Below, piece after piece: positions 1-6,404 of a stretch of DNA of 8,425 nucleotides; within the stretch, counting starts at the first letter, position 1; each line of letters begins with the position of its first letter. The stretch spans positions 1 through 8,425 of the forward strand of contig DEQC01000019.1 of NCBI GenBank assembly GCA_002359055.1, given 5' to 3'. Origin of the DNA: Flavobacteriales bacterium UBA3376. GTDB lineage: Bacteria; Bacteroidota; Bacteroidia; Flavobacteriales; Weeksellaceae. Under the pieces are notes generated by a model that was given only the letters and a program-made list of their open reading frames with translations, ran no database searches and was not told where the DNA came from. The position numbers and the translations under genes were made by a program.

Positions 1-15
1 AAAAAATAGATTTAT

Positions 16-57
16 TAAAAAAAAAATAACCCTTTAACTTAAACATTAAAGGGTTAT
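16..57 (-). terminator. Intrinsic terminator of the bacilliredoxin gene
   Basis: Read on the minus strand, a perfect 12-bp inverted repeat (arms at 46-57 and 26-37, core AACCCTTTAA / TTAAAGGGTT, 8-nt loop at 38-45) is followed at once by a run of ten T (complement of the A run at 17-26). This is a textbook Rho-independent terminator placed 22 nt after the stop codon of the bacilliredoxin gene. The plus-strand side is followed by ATCATATTC, not a T run, so the terminator works in one direction only. Confidence 0.9.
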
Positions 58-78
58 CATATTCAATAAACCTTTTGT

Positions 79-489
79 TTATACAAACTCTTCGTAGGCA
101 GCTTTTAAATTTTCAGCGATTGCTTCTGCTGAATAGCCTTCGATGTGATGACGTTCTAACATATGAACCAATTCTCCATCTTTGAACAAAGCTACTGCAG
201 GAGAACTCGGTGGAAATGGTTGTAAATATTCTCTAACTCTTGTTACTGCATCTATATCAAATCCTGCAAAAACAGTCGTTAGATTGTCAGGTTTTTTATC
301 ACCCGTCAGAGATTGAAGAACCCCAGGACGAGCTGCGCCTGCTGCACAACCACAAACACTATTGATCATCACAAGTGTTGTGCCTTCTTTTTTTAATGCT
401 TCATCAACTTTTTCTATAGAGGTTAAATCTTCAAACCCATTTGAAGTCAATTGTTCCTTCATGGGCATTACAATTTCTGCTGGATACAT
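79..489 (-). CDS. BrxA/BrxB (YphP/YqiW) family bacilliredoxin
   Basis: This small cytoplasmic thioredoxin-fold protein has 136 residues, the usual length for the family. Members reduce mixed disulfides between proteins and bacillithiol, the low-molecular-weight thiol of Firmicutes and also of many Bacteroidota. The diagnostic CGC redox motif is C46-G47-C48, inside SVCGCAAGAARPG (44-56). The N-terminus MYPAEIVMPMK and the C-terminal stretch SSPAVALFKDGE (95-106), with the likely cis-proline after S96, also fit the family. The ATG at 489 is the start because the MYPA beginning is characteristic. The gene stands alone: it has its own candidate promoter about 30 nt upstream and its own terminator, and diverges from rnpA. 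No bacillithiol synthesis gene is visible nearby. BrxA and BrxB cannot be told apart here, so no symbol is given. Confidence 0.93.
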   Translation of the reverse strand: MYPAEIVMPMKEQLTSNGFEDLTSIEKVDEALKKEGTTLVMINSVCGCAAGAARPGVLQSLTGDKKPDNLTTVFAGFDIDAVTRVREYLQPFPPSSPAVALFKDGELVHMLERHHIEGYSAEAIAENLKAAYEEFV

Positions 490-520
490 AATTTATATAT
501 TTAATAAAATTTATTCTATA

Positions 521-550
521 CAAAAATACGGCTTTCTTTCTGATTGGAAA
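521..550 (-). promoter_or_regulatory. Candidate Bacteroidota promoter for the bacilliredoxin gene
   Basis: On the minus strand TATTTTTG (complement of 521-528) matches the Bacteroidota -7 consensus TAnnTTTG exactly. It is preceded, after an 18-nt spacer, by TTTC (complement of 547-550), one base away from the -33 TTTG. Transcription would start near 513-516, leaving a leader of roughly 25 nt before the ATG at 489. The motif is short and AT-rich, so a chance match is possible, but position and spacing are right. Confidence 0.5.
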
Positions 551-566
551 GAATGATTTATCTTTG
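537..566 (+). promoter_or_regulatory. Candidate Bacteroidota promoter for rnpA
   Basis: TATCTTTG at 559-566 matches TAnnTTTG exactly and has TTTC at 537-540 as a one-mismatch -33 box, with an 18-nt spacer. Transcription would begin near 571-574, giving a leader of about 16-20 nt before the ATG at 590. The element interlocks with the opposite-strand bacilliredoxin promoter (521-550), so the two -33 regions overlap. Confidence 0.5.
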
Positions 567-589
567 GCTGTTCGGATTAACAGCATTTT

Positions 590-958
590 ATGAATTTAAC
601 GCTCGGAAAAGATAAGCGCTTGAAAAGCAAAAAAAAGATTCAAAGACTATTTGAGTCTGGGCAAAGAATAAAAAAATATCCTATCAGTGCGATTTATTTT
701 ATCGATCCTTCTTCAAATCAATTTGAACTTGCTGTTAGTGTGCCCAAAAAACTGCACAAAAAAGCAGTGCATAGAAACTTGCTCAAAAGACGAATGAGAG
801 AAGCTTTCAGATTGCATCAAAACAATTTGAAAATCAATGGAAAGTTAGAAGTAATGCTGATTTATACTTCCAATGAAATTTGTGATTTTAAGAAAATTGA
901 AAAGTCTGTTCTCTATATAATCAGTTCTCTGAATTCTCTTTCAAACGAAGATATTTAA
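590..958 (+). CDS. rnpA: Ribonuclease P protein component
   Basis: This is the basic protein subunit of RNase P. It binds the catalytic RNA and the 5' leader of pre-tRNA during removal of the leader. It has 122 residues, within the normal range, and is rich in Lys and Arg. The N-terminal pattern RLKSKKKIQRLFESGQR (10-26) fits the family, and the signature RNR motif region is VHRNLLKRRMREAFR (60-74), with R62, N63, K66, R67, R68, R70 and E71. ATG at 590 is the only start that keeps the full N-terminal region; no Shine-Dalgarno is visible, as is normal in this phylum. rpmH and yidC, its neighbours in many bacteria, are absent. It is the only substantial plus-strand gene here, and its last 38 nt overlap the 3' end of the opposing small membrane protein gene. 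Confidence 0.95.
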   Translation: MNLTLGKDKRLKSKKKIQRLFESGQRIKKYPISAIYFIDPSSNQFELAVSVPKKLHKKAVHRNLLKRRMREAFRLHQNNLKINGKLEVMLIYTSNEICDFKKIEKSVLYIISSLNSLSNEDI

Positions 959-1121
959 ATAAAATCAAACACAAAATCAATCCGCAAATTCCTGCACCAA
1001 TTCCAACGATGTAAGGTAAATTTACTTCGTGAAATAATCCTAAACTGTATTTGAACGACACAAAGTTAAATACAAATGAACCTAAAATGATAAATAAAGA
1101 GATATAAAGAAAGTTTTTCAT
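921..1121 (-). CDS. Small two-helix membrane protein, unknown function
   Basis: I do not recognise a family for this 66-residue protein. Two hydrophobic segments are clear: about 4-22 (FLYISLFIILGSFVFNFVS) and about 37-57, the latter containing a glycine-rich GIGAGICG stretch. They are joined by a short loop (23-36) and followed by a charged tail with K56, R59 and K61. Positive charge at both ends predicts cytoplasmic N- and C-termini and an outside loop. The ATG at 1121 lies 3 nt after the marC-family stop codon, which suggests the same transcript and is the main reason to believe the gene is real. Its last 38 nt are antisense to the end of rnpA. No terminator hairpin is visible beyond its stop. 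Confidence 0.62.
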   Translation of the reverse strand: MKNFLYISLFIILGSFVFNFVSFKYSLGLFHEVNLPYIVGIGAGICGLILCLILFKYLRLKENSEN

Positions 1122-1124
1122 TTT

Positions 1125-1724
1125 TTAAAAATTTTGTACAAATAATGCACCTATGTTTGAGACAAATAATTTCACGGCAATCGACAATAAAATCACACCA
1201 AATACCTTTTGTAAAACTGACATCAGTCCCGGACCTAAAATCCTTTCCAGAGCACCTGCATTTTTAAGAACAACATAAACGATTATCATATTCAAAATGA
1301 TGGCTATGATGATGTTGATGTCGTGGAATTCAGCTCTCAGAGTCAAAACCGTTGTTAATGAACCTGCTCCTGCGACGAGTGGAAATGCAATTGGAACTAT
1401 GGAAGCGGATTCTGGATTCGATGTTTTGTTGATCTCAATGCCTAAAATCATTTCGACAGCAATGATAAAAATTACAAATGCTCCTGCAACAGCAAAGGAC
1501 TCTACATCTATTCCAACCAAACTTAGAATCTTTGTTCCGAAAAACAAAAATGATATCATGATGATAGTTGCTACTATGGTTGCTTTTTCTGACTGAATGT
1601 GCCCAACTTTATTTCTAATGTTGACAAAAATCGGGATGCTTCCTAAAATATCGATCACAGCAAACAATACCGCAAAACATGTACTGATTTCTTTGATCGA
1701 AATGCTCGAAATTAAATTTGTCAT
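1125..1724 (-). CDS. MarC (UPF0056) family integral membrane protein
   Basis: The protein has 199 residues and about six predicted membrane helices (roughly 8-35, 47-68, 75-95, 108-128, 136-154, 172-192), as expected for the MarC family of inner-membrane proteins. Family landmarks are AVIDILGSIPIF (22-33), matching the N-terminal DPxGxxP-type motif but with isoleucine in place of the first proline, and PIAFPLVAGAGSLTTVLTL (111-129), the equivalent motif in the second half. The two related halves fit the internal duplication known in this fold. Function is poorly established: the original link to multiple antibiotic resistance was withdrawn, and some members are proposed to move amino acids. 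It starts at ATG 1724 with a candidate promoter just upstream, and a small membrane protein gene follows 3 nt after its stop. Confidence 0.9.
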   Translation of the reverse strand: MTNLISSISIKEISTCFAVLFAVIDILGSIPIFVNIRNKVGHIQSEKATIVATIIMISFLFFGTKILSLVGIDVESFAVAGAFVIFIIAVEMILGIEINKTSNPESASIVPIAFPLVAGAGSLTTVLTLRAEFHDINIIIAIILNMIIVYVVLKNAGALERILGPGLMSVLQKVFGVILLSIAVKLFVSNIGALFVQNF

Positions 1725-1738
1725 GATTAAATTTTATG

Positions 1739-1746
1739 CAAAGTTA
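1739..1746 (-). promoter_or_regulatory. Candidate -7 element upstream of the marC-family gene
   Basis: TAACTTTG on the minus strand is an exact TAnnTTTG match, 14 nt before the ATG at 1724, in the 59-nt gap after batD. The leader would be very short, about 8-10 nt. I see no good -33 box at the usual spacing. Because no terminator follows batD, read-through from the bat operon is an alternative source of transcription. Confidence 0.35.
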
Positions 1747-1783
1747 GAAGGCTTTCATTAAAATATATCATAAACCAAAAAAA

Positions 1784-3544
1784 TTACTTAGAAAATGATT
1801 TCCATAAACTTTCAACTTCTTTGTAAATCTTTTTCAAATCCAATTGTTCTGATGCAATTGCGTATTTTGATTGTTTGCAATTGATCAACAGCTTTTTCCA
1901 CTTTTGAGCCAAATCTCCATATTGATGACTTAGTATTTCGGTCACTTTTTCTTCAGTGAAATCCGACAATTGTGTGTTGCTATAATACATTCCGATTTGG
2001 GTTAAAATATTTTCTTCTATGTTCAAGAAATTATTTTTGTCATTGCTTTTTGCCAATGATTTTAATTGACTCAATTCGCTTGCTATTTTCCTTTTGAAAT
2101 TTTTATCGATTTGTTTTTGTGTCAAATCACTTTTCTTTTTATTGGATTTATTAAACAATAGAAATAGAATTACAGTTAAAACAATTCCTCCGAAAATAAA
2201 CCAAATCCAATTGAAATTACTTTTGGTAACTGTTTCAGACATTTGATTTCTTAATTTCTCAATGTTCGGAGTGAAAATCGATGAACCATCGACTTTGGTT
2301 GTATCTGAAGTTGAATTTTGTTGATCATCTAAAGGTTGTTCGATTTGAGTTGAATCGACTTTCGCCGGTGGTTCTGGTCCATCGACTTTCAGATGTATAG
2401 GCTCTGAAGTGAGGGTGACATAATCTGAAAGATTCGGATCGAAATATCTGAATGTTATTGGATCAATTTTATAATTCCCACCATATTGTGGAACTAAAAT
2501 CATGCTTTTAACGACTTTACCTCTAAGTCCTGAAGGCCTTGCTTCAAAGTTTTCCCTTCTTCTTGTTGCATAACTTTCTATATGTTCTGGTAAATTTATG
2601 TTCGGCATTTTTAGCGTATTTAAATTTCCAGAGCCAACGATTTCTATTTCAAGATTGATGGATTCTTCACTTTTTAATTGAGTTTTGGAAATATGTGTAT
2701 TCATAACATATTCCCCAATTGCTCCACTGAAATTTTGGGTTCTTCCTTCAGGAAGATCTCTTACATTGAGAAGTATAGGCTCAGAGCTCAGCGTAACGGT
2801 TTCGGCTCCATAATAGCCTGACAATAAAACGTCTATGGAAAAAGGATTAATTTTCAGTTCACCAGATTTTTGTGGAAAAACGACATATCGAGCAATTTCT
2901 TTTGAGATAAAAGTTCGACCATCGATCAATTCTTGTTTTTCGTGATTGGCAACTTTTTCGCTGACATAATTGGTGATTAAATCCGAGAAATCAGGTTCTT
3001 GATAATTTCTCAATCGCTGAATGATCGAATAATCTCTTGCGTAAGCTTTAACAACTATGACAGTTTCTTGGTTCAAATAAGGATTTTTATTTGAAACTTC
3101 GGTCAATAAAAATGCACCTTGAATGCGTTGTCCACCTTCGATTGTAGGTTTTAGACCTTTGCTGACTTTAATTTTGATTGGTTGAGTTTTATAAATTTTC
3201 CCGTTGATAGAAACTTTGGCTTCACCAATGGTGTATTCGCCTTCTCTATCCGCGACTAAAACTACTTCAATTCCAAATAATTTGGTGATTTCACCATTGA
3301 CATATTGAACTTTATTGACCTGTGAAGTACCGATATGATTGAGTCCATCGAAGTCTGGCAATTCCATCGGTTTGTCGGACTGAATACTTTCTTGACTGAC
3401 AAGGATGAATTGGACAAACAGACGTTCGTTGACAGAAATTTCTGTTTTTTGAGCAGTAGCTTTAAAATTAATGTCTTGCCCAAACAATACGGTAGAGAGC
3501 AAGAAAAACAATAAATATGTTACTGAATTTTTCAATATTACCAA
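1784..3544 (-). CDS. batD: BatD, signal-peptide/beta-domain/TM protein of the Bat system
   Basis: BatD is the large exported component of the Bat operon (oxygen-tolerance family) and is membrane-anchored with most of its mass in the periplasm. At 586 residues it has the usual size. Residues 1-23 form a signal peptide ending STVLFGQ. Residues 24-390 are beta-rich, with three strand motifs ending IKIKV (123-127), ILLNV (257-261) and IHLKV (383-387). A polar linker (391-440) is followed by a TM helix (about 445-464) and a basic, helical cytoplasmic tail (465-586). No ATG is possible: the frame closes upstream at a TAG (3557-3559), so it must start at a TTG. TTG 3544 overlaps the batC stop by 7 nt; TTG 3535, giving MKNSVTYLLF, lies 2 nt after that stop and gives a more typical signal peptide. 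It is the last bat gene here. Confidence 0.9.
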   Translation of the reverse strand: MVILKNSVTYLLFFLLSTVLFGQDINFKATAQKTEISVNERLFVQFILVSQESIQSDKPMELPDFDGLNHIGTSQVNKVQYVNGEITKLFGIEVVLVADREGEYTIGEAKVSINGKIYKTQPIKIKVSKGLKPTIEGGQRIQGAFLLTEVSNKNPYLNQETVIVVKAYARDYSIIQRLRNYQEPDFSDLITNYVSEKVANHEKQELIDGRTFISKEIARYVVFPQKSGELKINPFSIDVLLSGYYGAETVTLSSEPILLNVRDLPEGRTQNFSGAIGEYVMNTHISKTQLKSEESINLEIEIVGSGNLNTLKMPNINLPEHIESYATRRRENFEARPSGLRGKVVKSMILVPQYGGNYKIDPITFRYFDPNLSDYVTLTSEPIHLKVDGPEPPAKVDSTQIEQPLDDQQNSTSDTTKVDGSSIFTPNIEKLRNQMSETVTKSNFNWIWFIFGGIVLTVILFLLFNKSNKKKSDLTQKQIDKNFKRKIASELSQLKSLAKSNDKNNFLNIEENILTQIGMYYSNTQLSDFTEEKVTEILSHQYGDLAQKWKKLLINCKQSKYAIASEQLDLKKIYKEVESLWKSFSK

Positions 3545-4356
3545 TCTTTTTCTGTTCTAACCTTATTTTTCTGGGTTTTACTACTTATAATTCTTTCGAA
3601 ACTTCTTTGTTCTTGTTGTTTGAGTGCGTTGAGCAAAGCTTCTTGACGTTTTTCATTCAAACTTTCTCCTGGATTTGAACCTTCACCTTTTGAACCTTTG
3701 GTAATTTGTTGTTCTTCGGGTCGATTTCCAAATCCATCATGCATTCCGTTCTGTCCTCCGCTTTGATTTCCTTGTTGCGTATCACTTTCTTCACTTTCAT
3801 CACCTTCACCGCTTTCGCCCGATGGTGATTGTTCATTTCCTTCAGAAGGTTCATCTTGTTGGGAATCGCCTTCGTTGGATTCTGAATTGTCAGAAGTTTC
3901 ATTTTCTTCTTTTTCTTGTTGTTCCAAACGTTTTTTCGCCAAAGCATAATTGTATCTGGTATCATCATCGGTTGGATTTAATTTTAAAGATTCTTTAAAA
4001 TAATTGGCAGCTTTTTCAAATTCATTTTGATCGAAATAGCTTTTTCCGATGTTATGATAAGCTTTTGCTTTGTCGAGTTCGGTGGATTGAACACTTTGAA
4101 TCACTCTATCATAATGTGCACGTGCTTCATCGAATTTATCTTGATGATAAAGCGCATTGCCTAAATTATAATTTCCTTTGATCGAATTTGAGTTTTTTGA
4201 TAAAGCAATTTTATATTGAGCCTCCGCCTTTAAATATTGTCCTTCATTGTATTCTTGATTGCCATTAATGATATGACTTTTTTCATCGAATTTCTGAGCA
4301 GAAATAATGACAAAAGGTATCAGTAAAAAAGTTAGTAATAGTATAAGTTTTTTCAT
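3538..4356 (-). CDS. batC: BatC, secreted TPR protein with acidic low-complexity linker
   Basis: BatC is the TPR protein of the Bat operon, thought to act as a periplasmic scaffold for the VWA and BatD partners. With ATG 4356 it has 272 residues; a frame extension to TTG 4362 adds only two residues before this normal MKKL start and is not favoured. Residues 1-21 are a signal peptide ending IISAQ. About three TPR units follow (25-58, 61-94, 97-130), with typical signatures such as GNYNLGNALYHQDKFDEA and AYHNIGKSYFDQNEFEKAANY. Residues 145-232 are low complexity, rich in E, S, Q, G and D. The charged C-terminus (233-272) has EALLNALKQQEQ and ends RTEKDW; a KDW end is typical of Bacteroidota BatC. 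Its start is 24 nt after the batB stop, and its own stop abuts or overlaps the batD start. Confidence 0.9.
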   Translation of the reverse strand: MKKLILLLTFLLIPFVIISAQKFDEKSHIINGNQEYNEGQYLKAEAQYKIALSKNSNSIKGNYNLGNALYHQDKFDEARAHYDRVIQSVQSTELDKAKAYHNIGKSYFDQNEFEKAANYFKESLKLNPTDDDTRYNYALAKKRLEQQEKEENETSDNSESNEGDSQQDEPSEGNEQSPSGESGEGDESEESDTQQGNQSGGQNGMHDGFGNRPEEQQITKGSKGEGSNPGESLNEKRQEALLNALKQQEQRSFERIISSKTQKNKVRTEKDW

Positions 4357-4372
4357 AGGCAACTAATCAAGA

Positions 4373-4380
4373 CAAAAATA
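4373..4380 (-). promoter_or_regulatory. Possible internal -7 element before batC
   Basis: TATTTTTG on the minus strand is an exact TAnnTTTG match in the 24-nt batB-batC gap, the longest gap inside the bat operon between DUF58 and batD. A transcript from here would have a leader of about 10 nt. No good -33 sequence is seen upstream, and such a motif arises often by chance in AT-rich DNA, so this is only a suggestion. Confidence 0.2.
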
Positions 4381-5388
4381 TCACTTTTTGTTGTTAAAAA
4401 GTTTGTGCTCAGATGTTAAAGTATCTATAAAAATAAAGAGGATTGCAATGGCTAAAAACCATTGAAATACGTGCTTTTTACTTTGACGAAAATCTTCATC
4501 ACTTATGCTTTTTTGTAGGTTGTTTAGATGTGAATGAAGTTGGTCTATGGTTTTTTGATTTTGGTCGGCATAGATATAAAATCCACCGACTGATTCGGCC
4601 AAAGCTTGTAAACTGGATTCGTTCAGTTTTGAAATGACAACATTGCCTTGACTGTCGGTTTTAAATCCGTTGAAAAATTCAGATTGATAGGGAATGGGCG
4701 CACCTGTTTGAGTACCTATACCGATGGTGATAATATTGATTTCATTTTCTTTTGCCAATTGAATGGCTTCTTTCAAACTCTTCTCATTGTCCTCACCATC
4801 AGAGAGTATAACCAAAAGCTTTGAAGTAGTGGGTGCATCGTCGAAAACTTCGATCGCTCGTTTTATGATGGCAGAAAAATTAGTTCCTTGATGAGTGATT
4901 AATTCAGGAGAAGCGATGTTGATATATGCTTGAATTGAATTATAATCATGAGTCAAAGGAGAAATGGAATAAGCATCCAAAGCAAAAACCATCAATCCAA
5001 TTCGATCTCCTGCCAACCGCTGAGTGGATTCTAAAATCAACTTTTTTGCTTTTTCCAATCGATTCGGTGCAACGTCTTCCGAATACATACTATTGGACAA
5101 ATCCAAAGCATAAACTATGTCGATTCCTTCTCTTTTGATTTTAACATTTTCTTCACCATATAAAGGATCCATCAATGCGATTACCGAAAAAAGTAAACCT
5201 AAACTCAACAATACAACAGAAGTCCAATATTTTTTTCCAGATTTTAATGGAAATAGTTTTTCAATGAGTTCTTTATCAGCAAATTTTTCTCGGGCGGAAA
5301 TTTTCCAACGATAAATATAGAATGACGCCGCAATGAAAATTGGAACGATTAGAATCCAGATTATATTTTCAAAATTTCCCCAATCCAT
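4381..5388 (-). CDS. batB: BatB, membrane-anchored VWA-domain protein
   Basis: This is the second VWA protein of the Bat system, with 335 residues. Two N-terminal TM helices (about 9-26 and 56-73) precede a VWA domain (about 88-290), and a third helix lies at 306-323. The metal ion-dependent adhesion site is complete: D96-L-S98-N-S100, T169 in HQGTNF, and D197 in LSDGEDN. It should therefore bind a divalent metal and a protein ligand. The first two helices point to a VWA domain on the cytoplasmic or periplasmic face depending on the N-terminal orientation, which I cannot settle from sequence. ATG 5388 overlaps the batA stop in a TAATG junction, so translation is probably coupled. The DGEDN loop is the standard form, unlike the loop in BatA. 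Confidence 0.93.
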   Translation of the reverse strand: MDWGNFENIIWILIVPIFIAASFYIYRWKISAREKFADKELIEKLFPLKSGKKYWTSVVLLSLGLLFSVIALMDPLYGEENVKIKREGIDIVYALDLSNSMYSEDVAPNRLEKAKKLILESTQRLAGDRIGLMVFALDAYSISPLTHDYNSIQAYINIASPELITHQGTNFSAIIKRAIEVFDDAPTTSKLLVILSDGEDNEKSLKEAIQLAKENEINIITIGIGTQTGAPIPYQSEFFNGFKTDSQGNVVISKLNESSLQALAESVGGFYIYADQNQKTIDQLHSHLNNLQKSISDEDFRQSKKHVFQWFLAIAILFIFIDTLTSEHKLFNNKK

Positions 5389-6404
5389 TAGTTGATTCCT
5401 TTAAAAATAGTTTTTCGCAAAATCAATTCAATGACCAATAAAACCAATGCCCAACCTAAATATTTACTAAATAATTCTGTATATCTATAATATTTGATTT
5501 CGTTGATATCCGTTTTTTCCAATCGATTGATCTCTTGATAAATTTCATCCAAAGTGTGATTGTCCGTAGCTCTGAAATATCTTCCACCCGTGATGTTAGC
5601 AATTTCTTTCATCATCGGTTCGTCCAGCTCGTGTTTTTCTAAGGTATAAATTATTTCACCTGTCAAAATATTTCTTCTCGAAGGAAATGGAGCCAATCCC
5701 ATCGTACCAATTCCTATGGTGTAAACTTTAATGTCGTGACGTTTTGCGATTTCAGCTGCTTCTTGTGGAGAAACATACAAAAGTCCATTTCGATAATCGA
5801 TTTCTTCCACTCCATCGGTCAACAAAATGATGATTTTACTTTTGGCTTCGCTGTTTTTTAAATGGTTGATAGTCGTTGCCAATCCAACTCCGATTGCAGT
5901 TCCATCCGCCAGAATTCCAGTCTCTAAATTGTGAATTTCTCTGACGACTACTTCATGATCAGTCGTTAATGGAACTCTTAAAACCGCTTCTCCAGAATAA
6001 TCCACCAAACCTATTCTATCGGTCGGTCGTGCTTTTATGAAATTTTCTGCAACTTCTTTCAAAGCTTCCAATCGATTGGGTTTTAAATCTTTTGCCAACA
6101 TACTTAAAGAAGTATCAACCGTCATGATGATATCAATTCCTTTTTCAGATTTGACAGAAGTATTGGTTTTTACGATTTGAGGTCTTGCCAAAGCTATGAT
6201 CATCAGACCTAAAGCGAGCAATCGCAACACAAATAATAGAGGTTTTAGTTTGCCCAATAAATCATCTGATTCTGCAAATGGTTTTAAAGAAGAAATAATA
6301 ACAGCAGTGTCCTTTCTGCTTTTCTTAATTCTTAAATAAATCAAGAAAGGAAGAATGAGCAAAAATAGTAATACCCATGCATGCTGAAATTCAAAAACTC
6401 CCAT
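5388..6404 (-). CDS. batA: BatA, membrane-anchored VWA-domain protein
   Basis: This is the first VWA protein of the Bat system, with 338 residues and the same plan as BatB. It has TM helices at about 9-25 and 55-73 (ending in the common ALARPQ), a VWA domain at about 88-295, and a C-terminal helix at 313-330. MIDAS residues are D97-T-S99-L-S101, T169 in ADGTAIG, and D197 in LLTDG. After D197 the sequence reads GVEEIDYRNGLLYVSPQE (198-215), longer and more charged than the short DGxNN-type loop I expect for BatA proteins. GGRYFRATDNHTLDEIYQEI (273-292) is a strongly conserved family segment. ATG 6404 overlaps the stop of the preceding gene (TAATG), and its own stop overlaps batB in the same way. 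Probable partners are BatB and the MoxR ATPase. Confidence 0.93.
   Translation of the reverse strand: MGVFEFQHAWVLLFLLILPFLIYLRIKKSRKDTAVIISSLKPFAESDDLLGKLKPLLFVLRLLALGLMIIALARPQIVKTNTSVKSEKGIDIIMTVDTSLSMLAKDLKPNRLEALKEVAENFIKARPTDRIGLVDYSGEAVLRVPLTTDHEVVVREIHNLETGILADGTAIGVGLATTINHLKNSEAKSKIIILLTDGVEEIDYRNGLLYVSPQEAAEIAKRHDIKVYTIGIGTMGLAPFPSRRNILTGEIIYTLEKHELDEPMMKEIANITGGRYFRATDNHTLDEIYQEINRLEKTDINEIKYYRYTELFSKYLGWALVLLVIELILRKTIFKGIN

Noticed and set aside
66..82. Short inverted repeat ATAAAC-CTTTT-GTTTAT across the bacilliredoxin stop codon.
   Set aside because: Six mostly A-T pairs; the much stronger hairpin at 26-57 explains termination.
1297..1596. Open plus-strand frame of 99 codons opposite the marC-family gene.
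   Set aside because: It is antisense to a clear membrane protein gene, has no family resemblance and no promoter; its composition follows from the real gene.
1750..1776. Imperfect hairpin GGTTT...AAGCC in the batD-marC gap, as a batD terminator.
   Set aside because: Only about five pairs, one of them G-U, with a large loop and no following T run.
3657..3968. Second minus-strand frame of 103 codons inside batC, rich in Lys, Met and Asn.
   Set aside because: It is a frame-shifted reading of the low-complexity linker and has no recognisable domain; batC itself explains the DNA.
5053..6077. The 12-mer TTCCAATCGATT occurs at 5053-5064, 5517-5528 and 6066-6077, like a dispersed regulatory site.
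   Set aside because: All three lie in frame inside batA or batB and encode the NRLE of conserved segments (PNRLEKAKKL, PNRLEALKEV, INRLEKTD), so protein similarity explains them.
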